From Bacteroidales bacterium (GTDB taxonomy: Bacteria; Bacteroidota; Bacteroidia; Bacteroidales; UBA932), in assembly GCA_017428725.1 (NCBI GenBank), contig JAFRQH010000003.1, forward strand, positions 62,001-126,000: a stretch of 64,000 nt of DNA, given 5' to 3'. The stretch's first letter is position 1. Each line of letters begins with the position of its first letter. The translations under genes were made by a program, and so were the position numbers. The notes beneath the pieces were generated by a model. That model searched no databases. It had not been told where the DNA came from and saw only the letters and a program-made list of their open reading frames with translations. This document shows, piece after piece, positions 8,219 to 16,993 of this stretch.

Positions 8219-8766
8219 CCGTCTACTCCGGCTCCTTCGACCCGCTCCACATCGGCCACCTGGCCATCATGGAGCGGCTCACGCAGACCCGCGAATTCGA
8301 CTGGGTCTACCTGGTCATCTCCCCGCAGAACCCCTTCAAGGAAGCCGACAAGGCGCTCTCGGCCGAGCGGCGCTACCGCGCGGCCATCGAGGCCGTCCGG
8401 CGCCATCCCGGGCTGCACGTATGGGTGGACAACATCGAGCTGACGATGCCCGCGCCCACCTACACCATCCGCACCCTCGAGGCACTTCAGGCGCGCGAAC
8501 CCGGCAACGAGTTCACGCTGGTGATCGGCGCCGACAACCTGGAGAATTTCCGCAATTGGCGGGAGGCGCCGCGGATCCTGCGCGAATTCGGCGTGGTCGT
8601 CTACCCGCGGACGGGCTACGACGCCCCGCTCCTGCGGGAGCGGCTGCTCGCCGAATGCCCCGACTACAAGGTCCGCCTGATCGACGCCCCCGTCGTGGAC
8701 GTCTCCTCGACCCAGATCCGGCAGATGCTGGAACGGGGCGAGGACGCATCCAAGTTAATGATGTAA
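8209..8766 (+). CDS. nadD: Nicotinate-nucleotide adenylyltransferase
   Basis: A 185-residue enzyme joining ATP and nicotinate mononucleotide to form deamido-NAD. The nucleotidyltransferase motif 'GSFDPLHIGHLA' is at the N-terminus and the C-terminal 'SSTQIR' is intact. It overlaps gmk by ten bases. Only 13 bases separate its stop from the pectin methylesterase ATG, so the pectin genes may be read from the gmk-nadD transcript. Confidence 0.95.
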   Translation: MRIAVYSGSFDPLHIGHLAIMERLTQTREFDWVYLVISPQNPFKEADKALSAERRYRAAIEAVRRHPGLHVWVDNIELTMPAPTYTIRTLEALQAREPGNEFTLVIGADNLENFRNWREAPRILREFGVVVYPRTGYDAPLLRERLLAECPDYKVRLIDAPVVDVSSTQIRQMLERGEDASKLMM

Positions 8767-8779
8767 ATACCAAAATATT

Positions 8780-10279
8780 ATGAAACTGCGTTATCTATTG
8801 GCAGCACTCCCCCTGCTGGCCGCCTGTGCCCAGGACCCCGTCTCTTATTTCCCCGCCAAGGGAGCCTCGGAGGTCAATCCCGACACGCACCTGGTGCTCA
8901 CCTTCCCGGAAGCGCCCACCCTCGGCGAGTCCGGATTCATCCGCATCTTCGACGCCAAGAGCGGCGAATGCGTGGACAGCCTCGACCTGAGCCTGCCCGC
9001 CGGACTGACCCGGGGCCGCACCTACGGGCCCGAGTGCGACTACATCAAGACCCCGTACGACTACAGCCGCGACTTCGTGGCCACCAACAAGAACACGCTG
9101 CCGGGCACGCCCTCGGGCGGTGCGGAGCCGACCCCGCGCGACATGCAGCTGACCATCATCGGCGGCTTCACGGACGGCTTCCGCTTCCATCCGGTGATCA
9201 TCCACGACAACGTGGCCACCATCTACCCCCACAACAACCTGCTTGAGTACGGCCACAAATATTACGTGACCATCGACCCGGGCGTGCTCGTGTGCGGGGA
9301 GTTCCAGGGCGTGAAGAAAGGCGCCTGGAAGTTCTCCACCAAGGGCTCCGGGCCCGCCGACGCGCGCCACCTGACCGTGGCCGCCGACGGCAGCGGCGAC
9401 TTCAACACGGTCCAGGGCGCGCTGGACGCCGTCCCGGACTTCTGCAAGGACACCACCTGGATCAGCGTGGCCCCGGGCGACTATGAGGAGATCGTCTACG
9501 CCCGCAACAAGACCAACGTGGTGATCCGCGGCGCCGGGATGGACCAGACCAAGGTCCACTACGCCAACAACGAAGTCTTCAACCCGCACCCGCTGCTGCT
9601 CAAGACCAACGAGTGGCCGGGCACCTTCCCGTCCCGCCGGGCCGCCTTCGCGCTGGACAACTGCGACGACATCGTCCTCGAGGACATCTGCATCGCCACC
9701 GACCTCTTCGGCCAGGCCGAGGGCCTGCTGCTCCACGGCGAGCGCATCGCCCTGTACCGCGTGCGGGTCATCGGCTCGGGCGACGCGCTGCAGGCCAACG
9801 GCACCATCTATATGCAGGACAGCGAGGTGATCGGCGACGGGGACACCATCCTCGGACGCGGCAGCCTGTTCGCCTACCACAGCAAGTTCTTCAACCACGG
9901 CGGTCCCTTCTCCTGGGTACGCAACGTCAAGCCGGCCCACGGCGACGTGTTCGTGGAGTGCCACTTCGAGGGCCTGCCCAATCGGCCCGCCGACTACGGC
10001 CGGACCAACCGGAACGGTGCGACCACCTACCCGGACGCCGAATTCGTGGTGATCAACTGCACCACGCGCCACTTCAACCCGGCCGGCTGGAGCGCCATCG
10101 GCGAGAAGAGCGCCACGATGCTGGAATTCCAGACCCGCGACGCCGACAGCGGCCAGCTCGTGGACGTGTCCAAGCGCCACAAATACTCCCGGCAGCTGGA
10201 CGCCAAGCGCGACGCCGCGCTGATCGCCCGCTACAGCGACCCGGGCTTCGTGCTGAACGGCTGGACGCCCAAACGTTAA
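8780..10279 (+). CDS. Pectin methylesterase lipoprotein (CE8) with N-terminal Ig-like domain
   Basis: A 499-residue lipoprotein (lipobox LLAAC, Cys16) predicted to remove methyl esters from galacturonan. Residues ~25-190 form a Big_5/SbsA-like immunoglobulin domain ('FPAKGASEVNPDTHLVLTF'). The right-handed beta-helix starts near residue 196 ('LTVAADGSGDFNTVQGALDA'). Expected catalytic aspartates are Asp335 in 'GSGDALQANG' and Asp355 in 'GDGDTILGRG', standing in for the QDTL and VDFIFG motifs of classical enzymes. The first motif is divergent, so activity is likely but not certain. First gene of the pectin cluster, four bases ahead of the double hydrolase. Confidence 0.88.
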   Translation: MKLRYLLAALPLLAACAQDPVSYFPAKGASEVNPDTHLVLTFPEAPTLGESGFIRIFDAKSGECVDSLDLSLPAGLTRGRTYGPECDYIKTPYDYSRDFVATNKNTLPGTPSGGAEPTPRDMQLTIIGGFTDGFRFHPVIIHDNVATIYPHNNLLEYGHKYYVTIDPGVLVCGEFQGVKKGAWKFSTKGSGPADARHLTVAADGSGDFNTVQGALDAVPDFCKDTTWISVAPGDYEEIVYARNKTNVVIRGAGMDQTKVHYANNEVFNPHPLLLKTNEWPGTFPSRRAAFALDNCDDIVLEDICIATDLFGQAEGLLLHGERIALYRVRVIGSGDALQANGTIYMQDSEVIGDGDTILGRGSLFAYHSKFFNHGGPFSWVRNVKPAHGDVFVECHFEGLPNRPADYGRTNRNGATTYPDAEFVVINCTTRHFNPAGWSAIGEKSATMLEFQTRDADSGQLVDVSKRHKYSRQLDAKRDAALIARYSDPGFVLNGWTPKR

Positions 10280-10283
10280 GCAT

Positions 10284-12629
10284 ATGAGACGCCTGATCCT
10301 CCTGGCCGCCTCCACCCTGCTGGCGGCGGCCACCCTCTTTGCAGGCAACCCCACGGACTACCTCCGCTGGATGCAGGAGAACCTGCCGGAGTGCCTTGCC
10401 TTCGACGACTGGCAGCGGCGCACGGGGACGCTTCCGCCTGATTTCGAAGCACTTCCACGCACCAACCTCCTCCCGGACGCCTTCACGTTCGCGGACGGCC
10501 GTCCGGTCGTCACCGAGGAGGACTGGCAGCGGCGCCGCGCCGAGATCCGCGACCTGTTCATCCGGTACGAGTTCGGCACGATGCCGCCCAAGCCCGCCAT
10601 CACGCGCGTGGACCGGATGGAGGAGACGCGCGGCGAGGGCTGGCGCAGCCTGACGGTCTGCCTGTGGTTCGGCCCGGAGGAGAAAGGCAGCGTGCGCGCC
10701 AGCGTGACCATCCCCGAGGGCGCGCCCGGGCAGAAATTTCCCGTGATGCTCTCCACCAACCTGGGCGGTCTGGGCAACACGGTGCTGCAGCGCGGCTACA
10801 TCAGCGCCGGCTTCGCGGGCAGCGACTTCCAGGATGACGGGCGGCAGATCCGCGAGGTCTATCCGGAGTACACCTTCTCGGCGCTGACCCGCCGTGCGTG
10901 GCTGGTCTCCCTCGTGCTCGACTGGTTCGAGACCCTGCCGGAGGTCGATATGGAACGCATCGCGCTCTACGGCTATTCGCGTGACGGCAAGATGGCGGCG
11001 ATCGCGGCCGCGCTCGACGAGCGGATCGCCGCGCTCGTGGCCGGGAGCACCGGCGTGGGCGGCTTCGTGCCCTGGCGCTACGCCGGGGAGCGGGGCGGCG
11101 GCGAGAGCATCGAGAGCACCACGCGGATGTTCCCCGACTGGTTCATCCCGAACCTGCGCTTCTTCAGCGGGCGGGAGGACCGCCTGCCGGTGGATGCCAA
11201 CCTGCTGCTGGACCTGATCGCGCCGCGTGCAGTCCTGATGGAGTGGGGCCTCAACGACGAGGTGGCCAACGGCTGGGCGCAGGAGCGCGTCTACGACGCG
11301 TCCCTGCCGGTCTATGAGCGCTACGGCGCCGCCGACCGCCTGGGCCTGCTGCGCGTTCCGGGCTTCCACGGCGGCAACGACATGCAGGCCTGCCTGGATT
11401 TCCTCGACTATCAGTTCGGGCGCGCCACGCGCCCCTGGCGATACGAACCGATCTTCGGCTGGGACTGGAAGGCCTGGGCCGCGGGGCGCTCCGTCCGCAC
11501 GGCGGACTACCCCGCGCACCGGCCCGACGCGCCCCTGGCCCGGAACAAACGGGACTGGGAGCGGCGCAAACCGGAGGTCCTGCAGGCCGTCCGGGAGATG
11601 CTCGGGACGGGGCCGGCCGTGCTCCCCTCCTCCCCACGCGCCTTCGCCTTCGGTCCCCGGACGATTCCCGGTCCCATCGAGAGCCTGCAGGGCCGCTACA
11701 ACGCCGGGCAGCTCAGCCCGGACGTGCCCGCGTGGGTCATCAGCCGCGGGATCCCCGAGTTCGGCTGGCTCGCCTCCGACACGGAGAGGATGGCCTCCCG
11801 GCGTATCAGCTTCGGTCCGGACGGCATCCGCGGCGACCTCTATTATCCCGCGGACACGCCGGAAGGCACCAAGCTCCCGGTCGTCATCTGGCTGCACGGC
11901 TATCATTTCCCGCTGGGGTATATGTGGGTGTATCATACCGACACGCATCCCATCCCCGCCCTCGTGAAGGAGGGTTTCGCCGTGCTGGCCTTCGACCAGA
12001 CGGGCTTCGGCTCGCGCTGCGCCGAATCGGCACCGTTCTACGACCGCTATCCGCAGTGGTCGCGGCTCGGACGGATGGTCACGGACGTGCAGGATGCCGT
12101 GACGGCGCTCTCCGGGGACGCGCTGGTAGACCCCGAGCGGATCAGCCTGATGGGCTTCGCCCTGGGCGGCACGGTGGGCCTGTATGCCGCCGCGCTGGAC
12201 GGACGCATCCGCAACGTGGTGTCGGTGTGCGGCTTCACGCCGATGCGCAGCGACACCGGCGCGGACGGCCTGTCCGGAATGACGCGCTACAGCCACCTGC
12301 ACGGCCTGCTCCCCCGGCTGGGCTTCTTCGCGGGCGCCGAGGAGCGGTTGCCCTATGACTTCGAGGACCTGATCGCACTGACCGCGCCGCGCGGCGTGCT
12401 GGTGGTCCAGCCATCGATGGACCGCGACGCCGACCCGGCGGCGGTGCGCCGCGCCGTGGAGCACGCCGCGGCGGCCTACGCCTGGGAGGGCGCCGCCTGC
12501 CGCATCGGCCCGGCCGTCACCGGCCCCGACGGCGCGCCGGTCCGGCTGGAGCTGCGCGAGCCCGACGACTACGGCCGCCTGACCCTGCAGACCCAGATCC
12601 CGCTGATCTCCTGGCTGAAAGAGCATTAG
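10284..12629 (+). CDS. Secreted double alpha/beta-hydrolase: CE15-like domain plus esterase-like domain
   Basis: A 781-residue exported protein (signal peptide to ~residue 20) with two hydrolase units. The first, residues ~50-370, resembles CE15 glucuronoyl esterases: nucleophile Ser232 in 'YGYSRDGKMA' and a His in 'PGFHGGNDMQ'. The second, ~440-781, has an oxyanion-hole-like 'VVIWLHGYHFP' and the usual strand-nucleophile-helix region, but the elbow reads 'MGFALGG': residue 626 is Ala (GCC at 12159-12161) where Ser is expected. The second unit may therefore be non-catalytic. The genes around it act on pectin, so an ester of uronic acid is a fair guess at the substrate. Exact chemistry unknown. 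Confidence 0.75.
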   Translation: MRRLILLAASTLLAAATLFAGNPTDYLRWMQENLPECLAFDDWQRRTGTLPPDFEALPRTNLLPDAFTFADGRPVVTEEDWQRRRAEIRDLFIRYEFGTMPPKPAITRVDRMEETRGEGWRSLTVCLWFGPEEKGSVRASVTIPEGAPGQKFPVMLSTNLGGLGNTVLQRGYISAGFAGSDFQDDGRQIREVYPEYTFSALTRRAWLVSLVLDWFETLPEVDMERIALYGYSRDGKMAAIAAALDERIAALVAGSTGVGGFVPWRYAGERGGGESIESTTRMFPDWFIPNLRFFSGREDRLPVDANLLLDLIAPRAVLMEWGLNDEVANGWAQERVYDASLPVYERYGAADRLGLLRVPGFHGGNDMQACLDFLDYQFGRATRPWRYEPIFGWDWKAWAAGRSVRTADYPAHRPDAPLARNKRDWERRKPEVLQAVREMLGTGPAVLPSSPRAFAFGPRTIPGPIESLQGRYNAGQLSPDVPAWVISRGIPEFGWLASDTERMASRRISFGPDGIRGDLYYPADTPEGTKLPVVIWLHGYHFPLGYMWVYHTDTHPIPALVKEGFAVLAFDQTGFGSRCAESAPFYDRYPQWSRLGRMVTDVQDAVTALSGDALVDPERISLMGFALGGTVGLYAAALDGRIRNVVSVCGFTPMRSDTGADGLSGMTRYSHLHGLLPRLGFFAGAEERLPYDFEDLIALTAPRGVLVVQPSMDRDADPAAVRRAVEHAAAAYAWEGAACRIGPAVTGPDGAPVRLELREPDDYGRLTLQTQIPLISWLKEH

Positions 12630-12649
12630 GTTTTCTCGCGCTTTCTTTG

Positions 12650-12657
12650 TATCTTAG
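12650..12657 (+). promoter_or_regulatory. Possible -7 element upstream of the PL4 lyase gene
   Basis: TATCTTAG has one mismatch to TAnnTTTG, in the only gap (62 bases) within this gene cluster. No convincing -33. It would allow the lyase and acetylesterase to be transcribed separately from the two genes before them. Confidence 0.3.
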
Positions 12658-12691
12658 CAAGTACAATTACCGTTAGAGCTTCACCCAACCG

Positions 12692-14614
12692 ATGAAAAAA
12701 TCCGTTCTCCACGTCCTTGCGACCCTCCTGACAGCCGCCGCCCTCTGTTGTTCCTGCAACCGGGGGGATGTCACCCTCACCGAAGACGACCAGACCTACA
12801 CGCTCGGCAACGGCCTCGTGACCGCCGTCGTGGCCAAGGCCTCCGGAGACCTGGTCTCCCTGCAGTACAAAGGGCAGGAGATGCTGGCCACCCGGATGGA
12901 CGCCGAAGGCCGTCCCGACCTCGTCCTCGACCCGCCGGGCGCCAATCCCCACGGCCTCAACCCCGGAATGACCGACCACCAGTACGGCTTCTGGTCGCAC
13001 GACGCGATGGGTCCGCGCGACACGCGCGACGCCGTCGCCACCGTGACCATCAACCCGGCCCGCAACGGCCGCAAGCGCGCCGAGGTCTCCGTCAAGGGCA
13101 TCTCCGAAGGCCGCAAGATGGGCACGGGCCCGGGCGCCTCGCCGGAGGGCCAGTTCGCCGCCGACGTGGAGATCCGCTACGCCGTCGAGGACGGTGCGGC
13201 CAAGGTCTACACCTACTGCATCTTCACGCACCCGGCGAGCTACCCCGCCTCCGCCATCGGCGAAGCCCGATTCTGCGCCAAGCTCGCCCCCACCTTCGAC
13301 TGGATGAGCGTGGACAAGGCCGTGGACTTCCACTACCCCAAGGACCACTTCGCCGGCGACAAGTACGTCTACACCGCCGTGCAGTCCGAGAACCCCGCCT
13401 TCGGCTGGTCCAGCACGACCGACAATGTCGGATGCTTCATCCTCAACCCCTCGATGGAATATATGAGCGGCGGTCCCACCAAGGTGGAGTTCATGGGACA
13501 CCGCGACACCAACGAAGCCGCCGCGCCCTGTGTGCTCAACTACTGGCGCAGCAGCCACTACGGCGGCGCCGAGGTCGTGGTCAAGGAGGGTGAGGCCTGG
13601 GAGAAGGTCATCGGCCCGTTCGTGATCTACCTCACCGAAGGCGCCGGCCACGACGCCATCTACGCCGACGCCCGCAACGAGGCTGCGGCCGAGGCCGCCA
13701 GATGGCCCTACGACTGGGTGGACACGCCCGCCTACGCCAAGGCCGCCGAGCGCAGCACCGTCAGCGGCACGCTGGTGCTGGACGACCCGGCCGGACCGAA
13801 GGAACTCAAGCGCCTGCACGTCGGGCTCACCGACCCGGATTCCTTCTGGCAGCGCGACGCCAAGCACTACCAGTTCTGGACGGTGGGCGCCCCGGACGGC
13901 AGCTTCAAGCTGACGGGCGTGCGCCCCGGCCGCTACACGCTCGTGGCCTTTGCCGACGGCGTGCTGGGCGAATTCGCCAAGGCGGACGTCGAAGTCCCGG
14001 CCGGCGGGGAGCTTGACCTGGGCAGCATCGCCTGGAAGCCCCGGCGCGAAGGCCACCAGGTCTTCGAGATCGGCATCCCCAACCGCAACGGCGCCGAATT
14101 CGCGATGGGTTCGGCCTTCCGCGATCCGGAAGTGGTCCTCAAATACGCCAAGGAGTTCCCCAAGGACGTGACCTTCACCGTCGGGGAGAGCAATTTCCGC
14201 AGCGAATGGCCCTACCTGCACGTCCCGCACAACACCAATCCCGACGTGCGGGTCCTGCCGTTCTTCGGCATCATGGGCGCCGGGCGCGCCACGCCCTACC
14301 GCATCCGCTTCCAGCTGGACAAGGCGCCCGCCGCGTCCGCGACGGCGGACCTGCGCCTGGCCATCTGCGGCACGGCGGCCCCCGCACTCGACGTGTCGGT
14401 CAACGGCCGCAGTGCCGGCGCCGCAGCCCTGCAGCAGACCCGGGACGGGGTCATCACCCGCCACGGCTCCCACGGCATCTGGTACGAGACGGACTTCCGC
14501 TTCGACGGCCGCCGGCTGAAGAAGGGCTGGAACGAGCTCACGCTCACCGTCCCCGCCGGTTCGCTCAACTCCGGCATCCTCTACGACTACATCCGTCTTG
14601 AACTCAACGACTAG
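12692..14614 (+). CDS. Rhamnogalacturonan lyase, PL4 family type
   Basis: A 640-residue secreted protein, probably a lipoprotein (a Cys cluster at residues 19-22 ends the signal). The architecture matches PL4 rhamnogalacturonan lyases: an N-terminal beta-sandwich catalytic domain (~25-345, starting 'YTLGNGLVTAVVAKASGDLVS'), a small fibronectin-III-like domain (~355-435, 'SGTLVLDDP' ... 'GRYTLVAFADG') and a C-terminal jelly-roll carbohydrate-binding domain (~450-640, 'FEIGIPNRNGAEF' ... 'LNSGILYDYIRLEL'). These enzymes cut the rhamnose-galacturonate backbone of rhamnogalacturonan I by beta-elimination. Followed four bases later by the acetylesterase, which removes acetyl groups that block such lyases. 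Confidence 0.85.
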   Translation: MKKSVLHVLATLLTAAALCCSCNRGDVTLTEDDQTYTLGNGLVTAVVAKASGDLVSLQYKGQEMLATRMDAEGRPDLVLDPPGANPHGLNPGMTDHQYGFWSHDAMGPRDTRDAVATVTINPARNGRKRAEVSVKGISEGRKMGTGPGASPEGQFAADVEIRYAVEDGAAKVYTYCIFTHPASYPASAIGEARFCAKLAPTFDWMSVDKAVDFHYPKDHFAGDKYVYTAVQSENPAFGWSSTTDNVGCFILNPSMEYMSGGPTKVEFMGHRDTNEAAAPCVLNYWRSSHYGGAEVVVKEGEAWEKVIGPFVIYLTEGAGHDAIYADARNEAAAEAARWPYDWVDTPAYAKAAERSTVSGTLVLDDPAGPKELKRLHVGLTDPDSFWQRDAKHYQFWTVGAPDGSFKLTGVRPGRYTLVAFADGVLGEFAKADVEVPAGGELDLGSIAWKPRREGHQVFEIGIPNRNGAEFAMGSAFRDPEVVLKYAKEFPKDVTFTVGESNFRSEWPYLHVPHNTNPDVRVLPFFGIMGAGRATPYRIRFQLDKAPAASATADLRLAICGTAAPALDVSVNGRSAGAAALQQTRDGVITRHGSHGIWYETDFRFDGRRLKKGWNELTLTVPAGSLNSGILYDYIRLELND

Positions 14615-14618
14615 CGCT

Positions 14619-15971
14619 ATGTCTGCCAAGCATCTTCTGCTCGCCGGCGGCCTGATGGTCCTGTCGGCCCTCTCCGCCCGGGCGCAGTCCTGGCGTTTCG
14701 ACTTCGGCGCCGGCCCCGTGGCCGACGGCTGGATCGGCATTACCCCCGACATGCTCTATGACGCCGCGTGCGGCTACGGCTTCGACGTGATGCCCACGCG
14801 CGCCACGCGCAACTCCGATCCCGACCCCATCACCACGGACTTCATCACCTCCGACGCCCCCTTCAAGTTCTCGGTCCGCCTCGCGGAAGGCAACTACCGC
14901 GTGACCGTGATCCTGGGCGACACCCGGGGCAATTCCTGCACCACCGTCAAGGCGGAGGAACGCCGGCTGATGCTGGAGCGCGTGCGCACGCCCGAAGGCG
15001 GGACCGTCCGCCTGGACTTCGGGGTCAACGTCCGCCACAACACGCTCTCCAAGGGCAATGCCATCAAGTTCGACGTCCGCGAGTGGGACCCGGCCACGGA
15101 CCTGCCCGTCACCAACACCTGGGACGACCGGCTGACGCTGACCTTCAGCGACGAGCTGCCCTGCGTGTGCGCCGTCAAGATCGCCCCGATGGACGACGCC
15201 CTCACCGTCTTCCTGCTCGGCGACTCTACCGTCACGGACCAGGTCACCGAGCCCTACGGCACCTGGGGCCAGCACCTGACCCGCTGGCTGCAGCTCCCCG
15301 TCGTGGTGGCCAACCACGCCGAGTCCGGCCAGACCGCCAAGGGCTTCCGCTTCCAGCGGCGCTGGGACAAGGTGATGGAACTGATCAAGCCCGGCGACTA
15401 CGTCTTCATCCAGTTCGGCCACAACGACCTCAACGCCCGCGGCCACGACGCGATGTGGCCCCTGGACGACCAGGCCGGCGAGTGGGTCCGCACGCACTCC
15501 GACGCGCTGACCGACTACAAGTGGGAGCTGGCCACCGACGCGCTGGAAGTCAAGCGCCACGGCGGCATCCCGGTCATCGTGTCTCCGATGACCAAGATCG
15601 ACATCCGCACCGGCGCGCTCAACACCGCCGGGCTCGGGGACTACCCGCAGGGCGCCCGCGAGGCCGCCGAACTGGCGGAATGCGCCTTCATCGACCTCAA
15701 CGCGATGAGCGTCAAGCTCGTCGAGGCCCTCGGACCGGAAGCGGCCCGCAAGGCCTACGTGGACGGGCTCCACACCAACACCTACGGCGGTTACCTGCTC
15801 GCCCGCTGCATCGCGGAGGGCATCCGCGAAGCGAAGCTGCCGCTCGCGAAGCACCTGCTCCCGGACGCGGCGTTCGACCTCACCCACCCCTCGCCGCTGC
15901 CGGATGCATACGACATCCCGGCGGACCCGCCCGTGAGGGTGCCGGATCCGCCGGGATGGCCGCGCCGCTAA
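14619..15971 (+). CDS. Rhamnogalacturonan acetylesterase (CE12, SGNH hydrolase)
   Basis: A 450-residue exported enzyme (signal peptide ending near 'ARAQ'). Residues ~25-155 form a galactose-binding-like beta-sandwich often found ahead of CE12 domains; the SGNH hydrolase follows. Catalytic blocks are visible: Ser203 in 'GDSTVTDQ', Gly in 'AESGQTAKGF', Asn269 in 'FGHND', and the Asp382/His385 pair in 'VDGLHTNTYGG'. It should deacetylate rhamnogalacturonan I. ATG 14619, four bases after the lyase stop, gives the natural signal peptide; an upstream TTG at 14598 lies inside the lyase gene. Converges on the YhcH-like gene with a ten-base gap. Confidence 0.9.
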   Translation: MSAKHLLLAGGLMVLSALSARAQSWRFDFGAGPVADGWIGITPDMLYDAACGYGFDVMPTRATRNSDPDPITTDFITSDAPFKFSVRLAEGNYRVTVILGDTRGNSCTTVKAEERRLMLERVRTPEGGTVRLDFGVNVRHNTLSKGNAIKFDVREWDPATDLPVTNTWDDRLTLTFSDELPCVCAVKIAPMDDALTVFLLGDSTVTDQVTEPYGTWGQHLTRWLQLPVVVANHAESGQTAKGFRFQRRWDKVMELIKPGDYVFIQFGHNDLNARGHDAMWPLDDQAGEWVRTHSDALTDYKWELATDALEVKRHGGIPVIVSPMTKIDIRTGALNTAGLGDYPQGAREAAELAECAFIDLNAMSVKLVEALGPEAARKAYVDGLHTNTYGGYLLARCIAEGIREAKLPLAKHLLPDAAFDLTHPSPLPDAYDIPADPPVRVPDPPGWPRR

Positions 15972-15981
15972 GGGCGTTCCT

Positions 15982-16527
15982 TTACTCGGGCTGTACGAAA
16001 GGGATCTTGGCCACGATCTTGTGGATCGGGGCGGGCTTGCCGTCCGGGGCCAGCATCGGCTGGTGGGCGTCGGACGGGAAGAGGATCACATACTGGCCCG
16101 GATTCAGCACGACCGGGGTGAAATCCGTGGCGGTGCGGGAATAGGCGGCGTCGCGGGATTCACTGTAAGGACCCGGCTCGACCATGTTCTCGGGCTTTGT
16201 CACGTTGATGAGCTCCGACCCGGAGACGATGTAGAAGAGGTCGATCCGCTTGTGGTGGTCCTCGTAGTTCATCGTCAGGCGCGTACTGTCAATCTGGACG
16301 GTGGCGTAGGTCTGGTCCGTGATCTCATAACGGCCGGCCGGCAGGGTCTTGGTCTCGGGCTTGGCGAGCCAGGCGAACACGGCATCCCACTCGGCCTGGT
16401 TCAGCTTGTACTGCTCGTCGTAGACCGCGCGGTCCACGGTGGCATCCGCTTCGTTCCAGAGGTAGGTTTTGGCCTTGGGTGCGCAGGCGCACAGCGCCAG
16501 CAGCAACAGGATCGGTAACTTTTTCAT
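15982..16527 (-). CDS. YhcH/YjgK/YiaL (EbgC-like) family lipoprotein
   Basis: A 181-residue cupin-like protein of the DUF386 group (EbgC, TabA, YhcH), implicated in handling sugar anomers and intermediates. 'EDHHKRIDLFYIVSGSE' and 'PGQYVILFPSDAHQP' match the group's conserved core. Unlike most relatives, which are cytoplasmic and about 150 residues, it has a signal with a lipobox-type Cys ('LLLALCACAP') and so should sit in the envelope. It has its own -7 box, and lies between the pectin cluster and the fatty-acid operon. A role with unsaturated uronides released by the lyase is plausible but unproven. Confidence 0.8.
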   Translation of the reverse strand: MKKLPILLLLALCACAPKAKTYLWNEADATVDRAVYDEQYKLNQAEWDAVFAWLAKPETKTLPAGRYEITDQTYATVQIDSTRLTMNYEDHHKRIDLFYIVSGSELINVTKPENMVEPGPYSESRDAAYSRTATDFTPVVLNPGQYVILFPSDAHQPMLAPDGKPAPIHKIVAKIPFVQPE

Positions 16528-16544
16528 CTGTTTGGTATTTTTGG

Positions 16545-16552
16545 CAAATATA
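16545..16552 (-). promoter_or_regulatory. -7 element for the YhcH-like gene
   Basis: Reads TATATTTG on the minus strand, 17 bases before the ATG at 16527, in the 32-base gap after fabZ. Confidence 0.5.
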
Positions 16553-16559
16553 GCAAATT

Positions 16560-16982
16560 CTAGAGTTTGTCGTTCGCGACCAGGTAGAAAGTCAGTTCGC
16601 CCTTGCAGGCGAGATGGCCGTCCACGGTGGCCTGGGCGCCGATGACGAAGAGCGAGCCGCGGATGGCGATGGGCTTGGCGGTCACCTCGATGGTGTCGCC
16701 GGGGCGCACCATGTGCTTGAAGCGGACCTTGTCCAGTCCGGCGTAGAACGGGGTGTTGCCCTTGAGTTTCTCGCCGAGGATCAGGGTGCAGCACTGGGCC
16801 ATGATCTCGCAGAGGATGACGCCGGGGACCACCGGGAAGTCCGGGAAATGTCCGCGGAGGAACCACTCCTCTCCGGTGACGTGGTACGTGGCTTTGATGC
16901 CCTCTTCGTTGCCCTCCGTCCAGTCCACGAGCAGCATCGGCTCGCGGTGCGGGAGGTAATTCTTGATTTCTTCTCTATTCAT
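16560..16982 (-). CDS. fabZ: 3-hydroxyacyl-ACP dehydratase, FabZ type
   Basis: A 140-residue hot-dog-fold dehydratase. Signature blocks are 'LPHREPMLLVD', 'GHFPDFPVVPGVIL' (catalytic His) and 'CEIMAQCC', where Glu follows the Cys as the second catalytic residue. It removes water from 3-hydroxyacyl-ACP during chain elongation. It begins 11 bases after fabF stops, so the two are co-transcribed behind the acyl-AMP ligase. No acyl carrier protein gene accompanies them here. Confidence 0.9.
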   Translation of the reverse strand: MNREEIKNYLPHREPMLLVDWTEGNEEGIKATYHVTGEEWFLRGHFPDFPVVPGVILCEIMAQCCTLILGEKLKGNTPFYAGLDKVRFKHMVRPGDTIEVTAKPIAIRGSLFVIGAQATVDGHLACKGELTFYLVANDKL

Positions 16983-16993
16983 AATTCGCTGGA

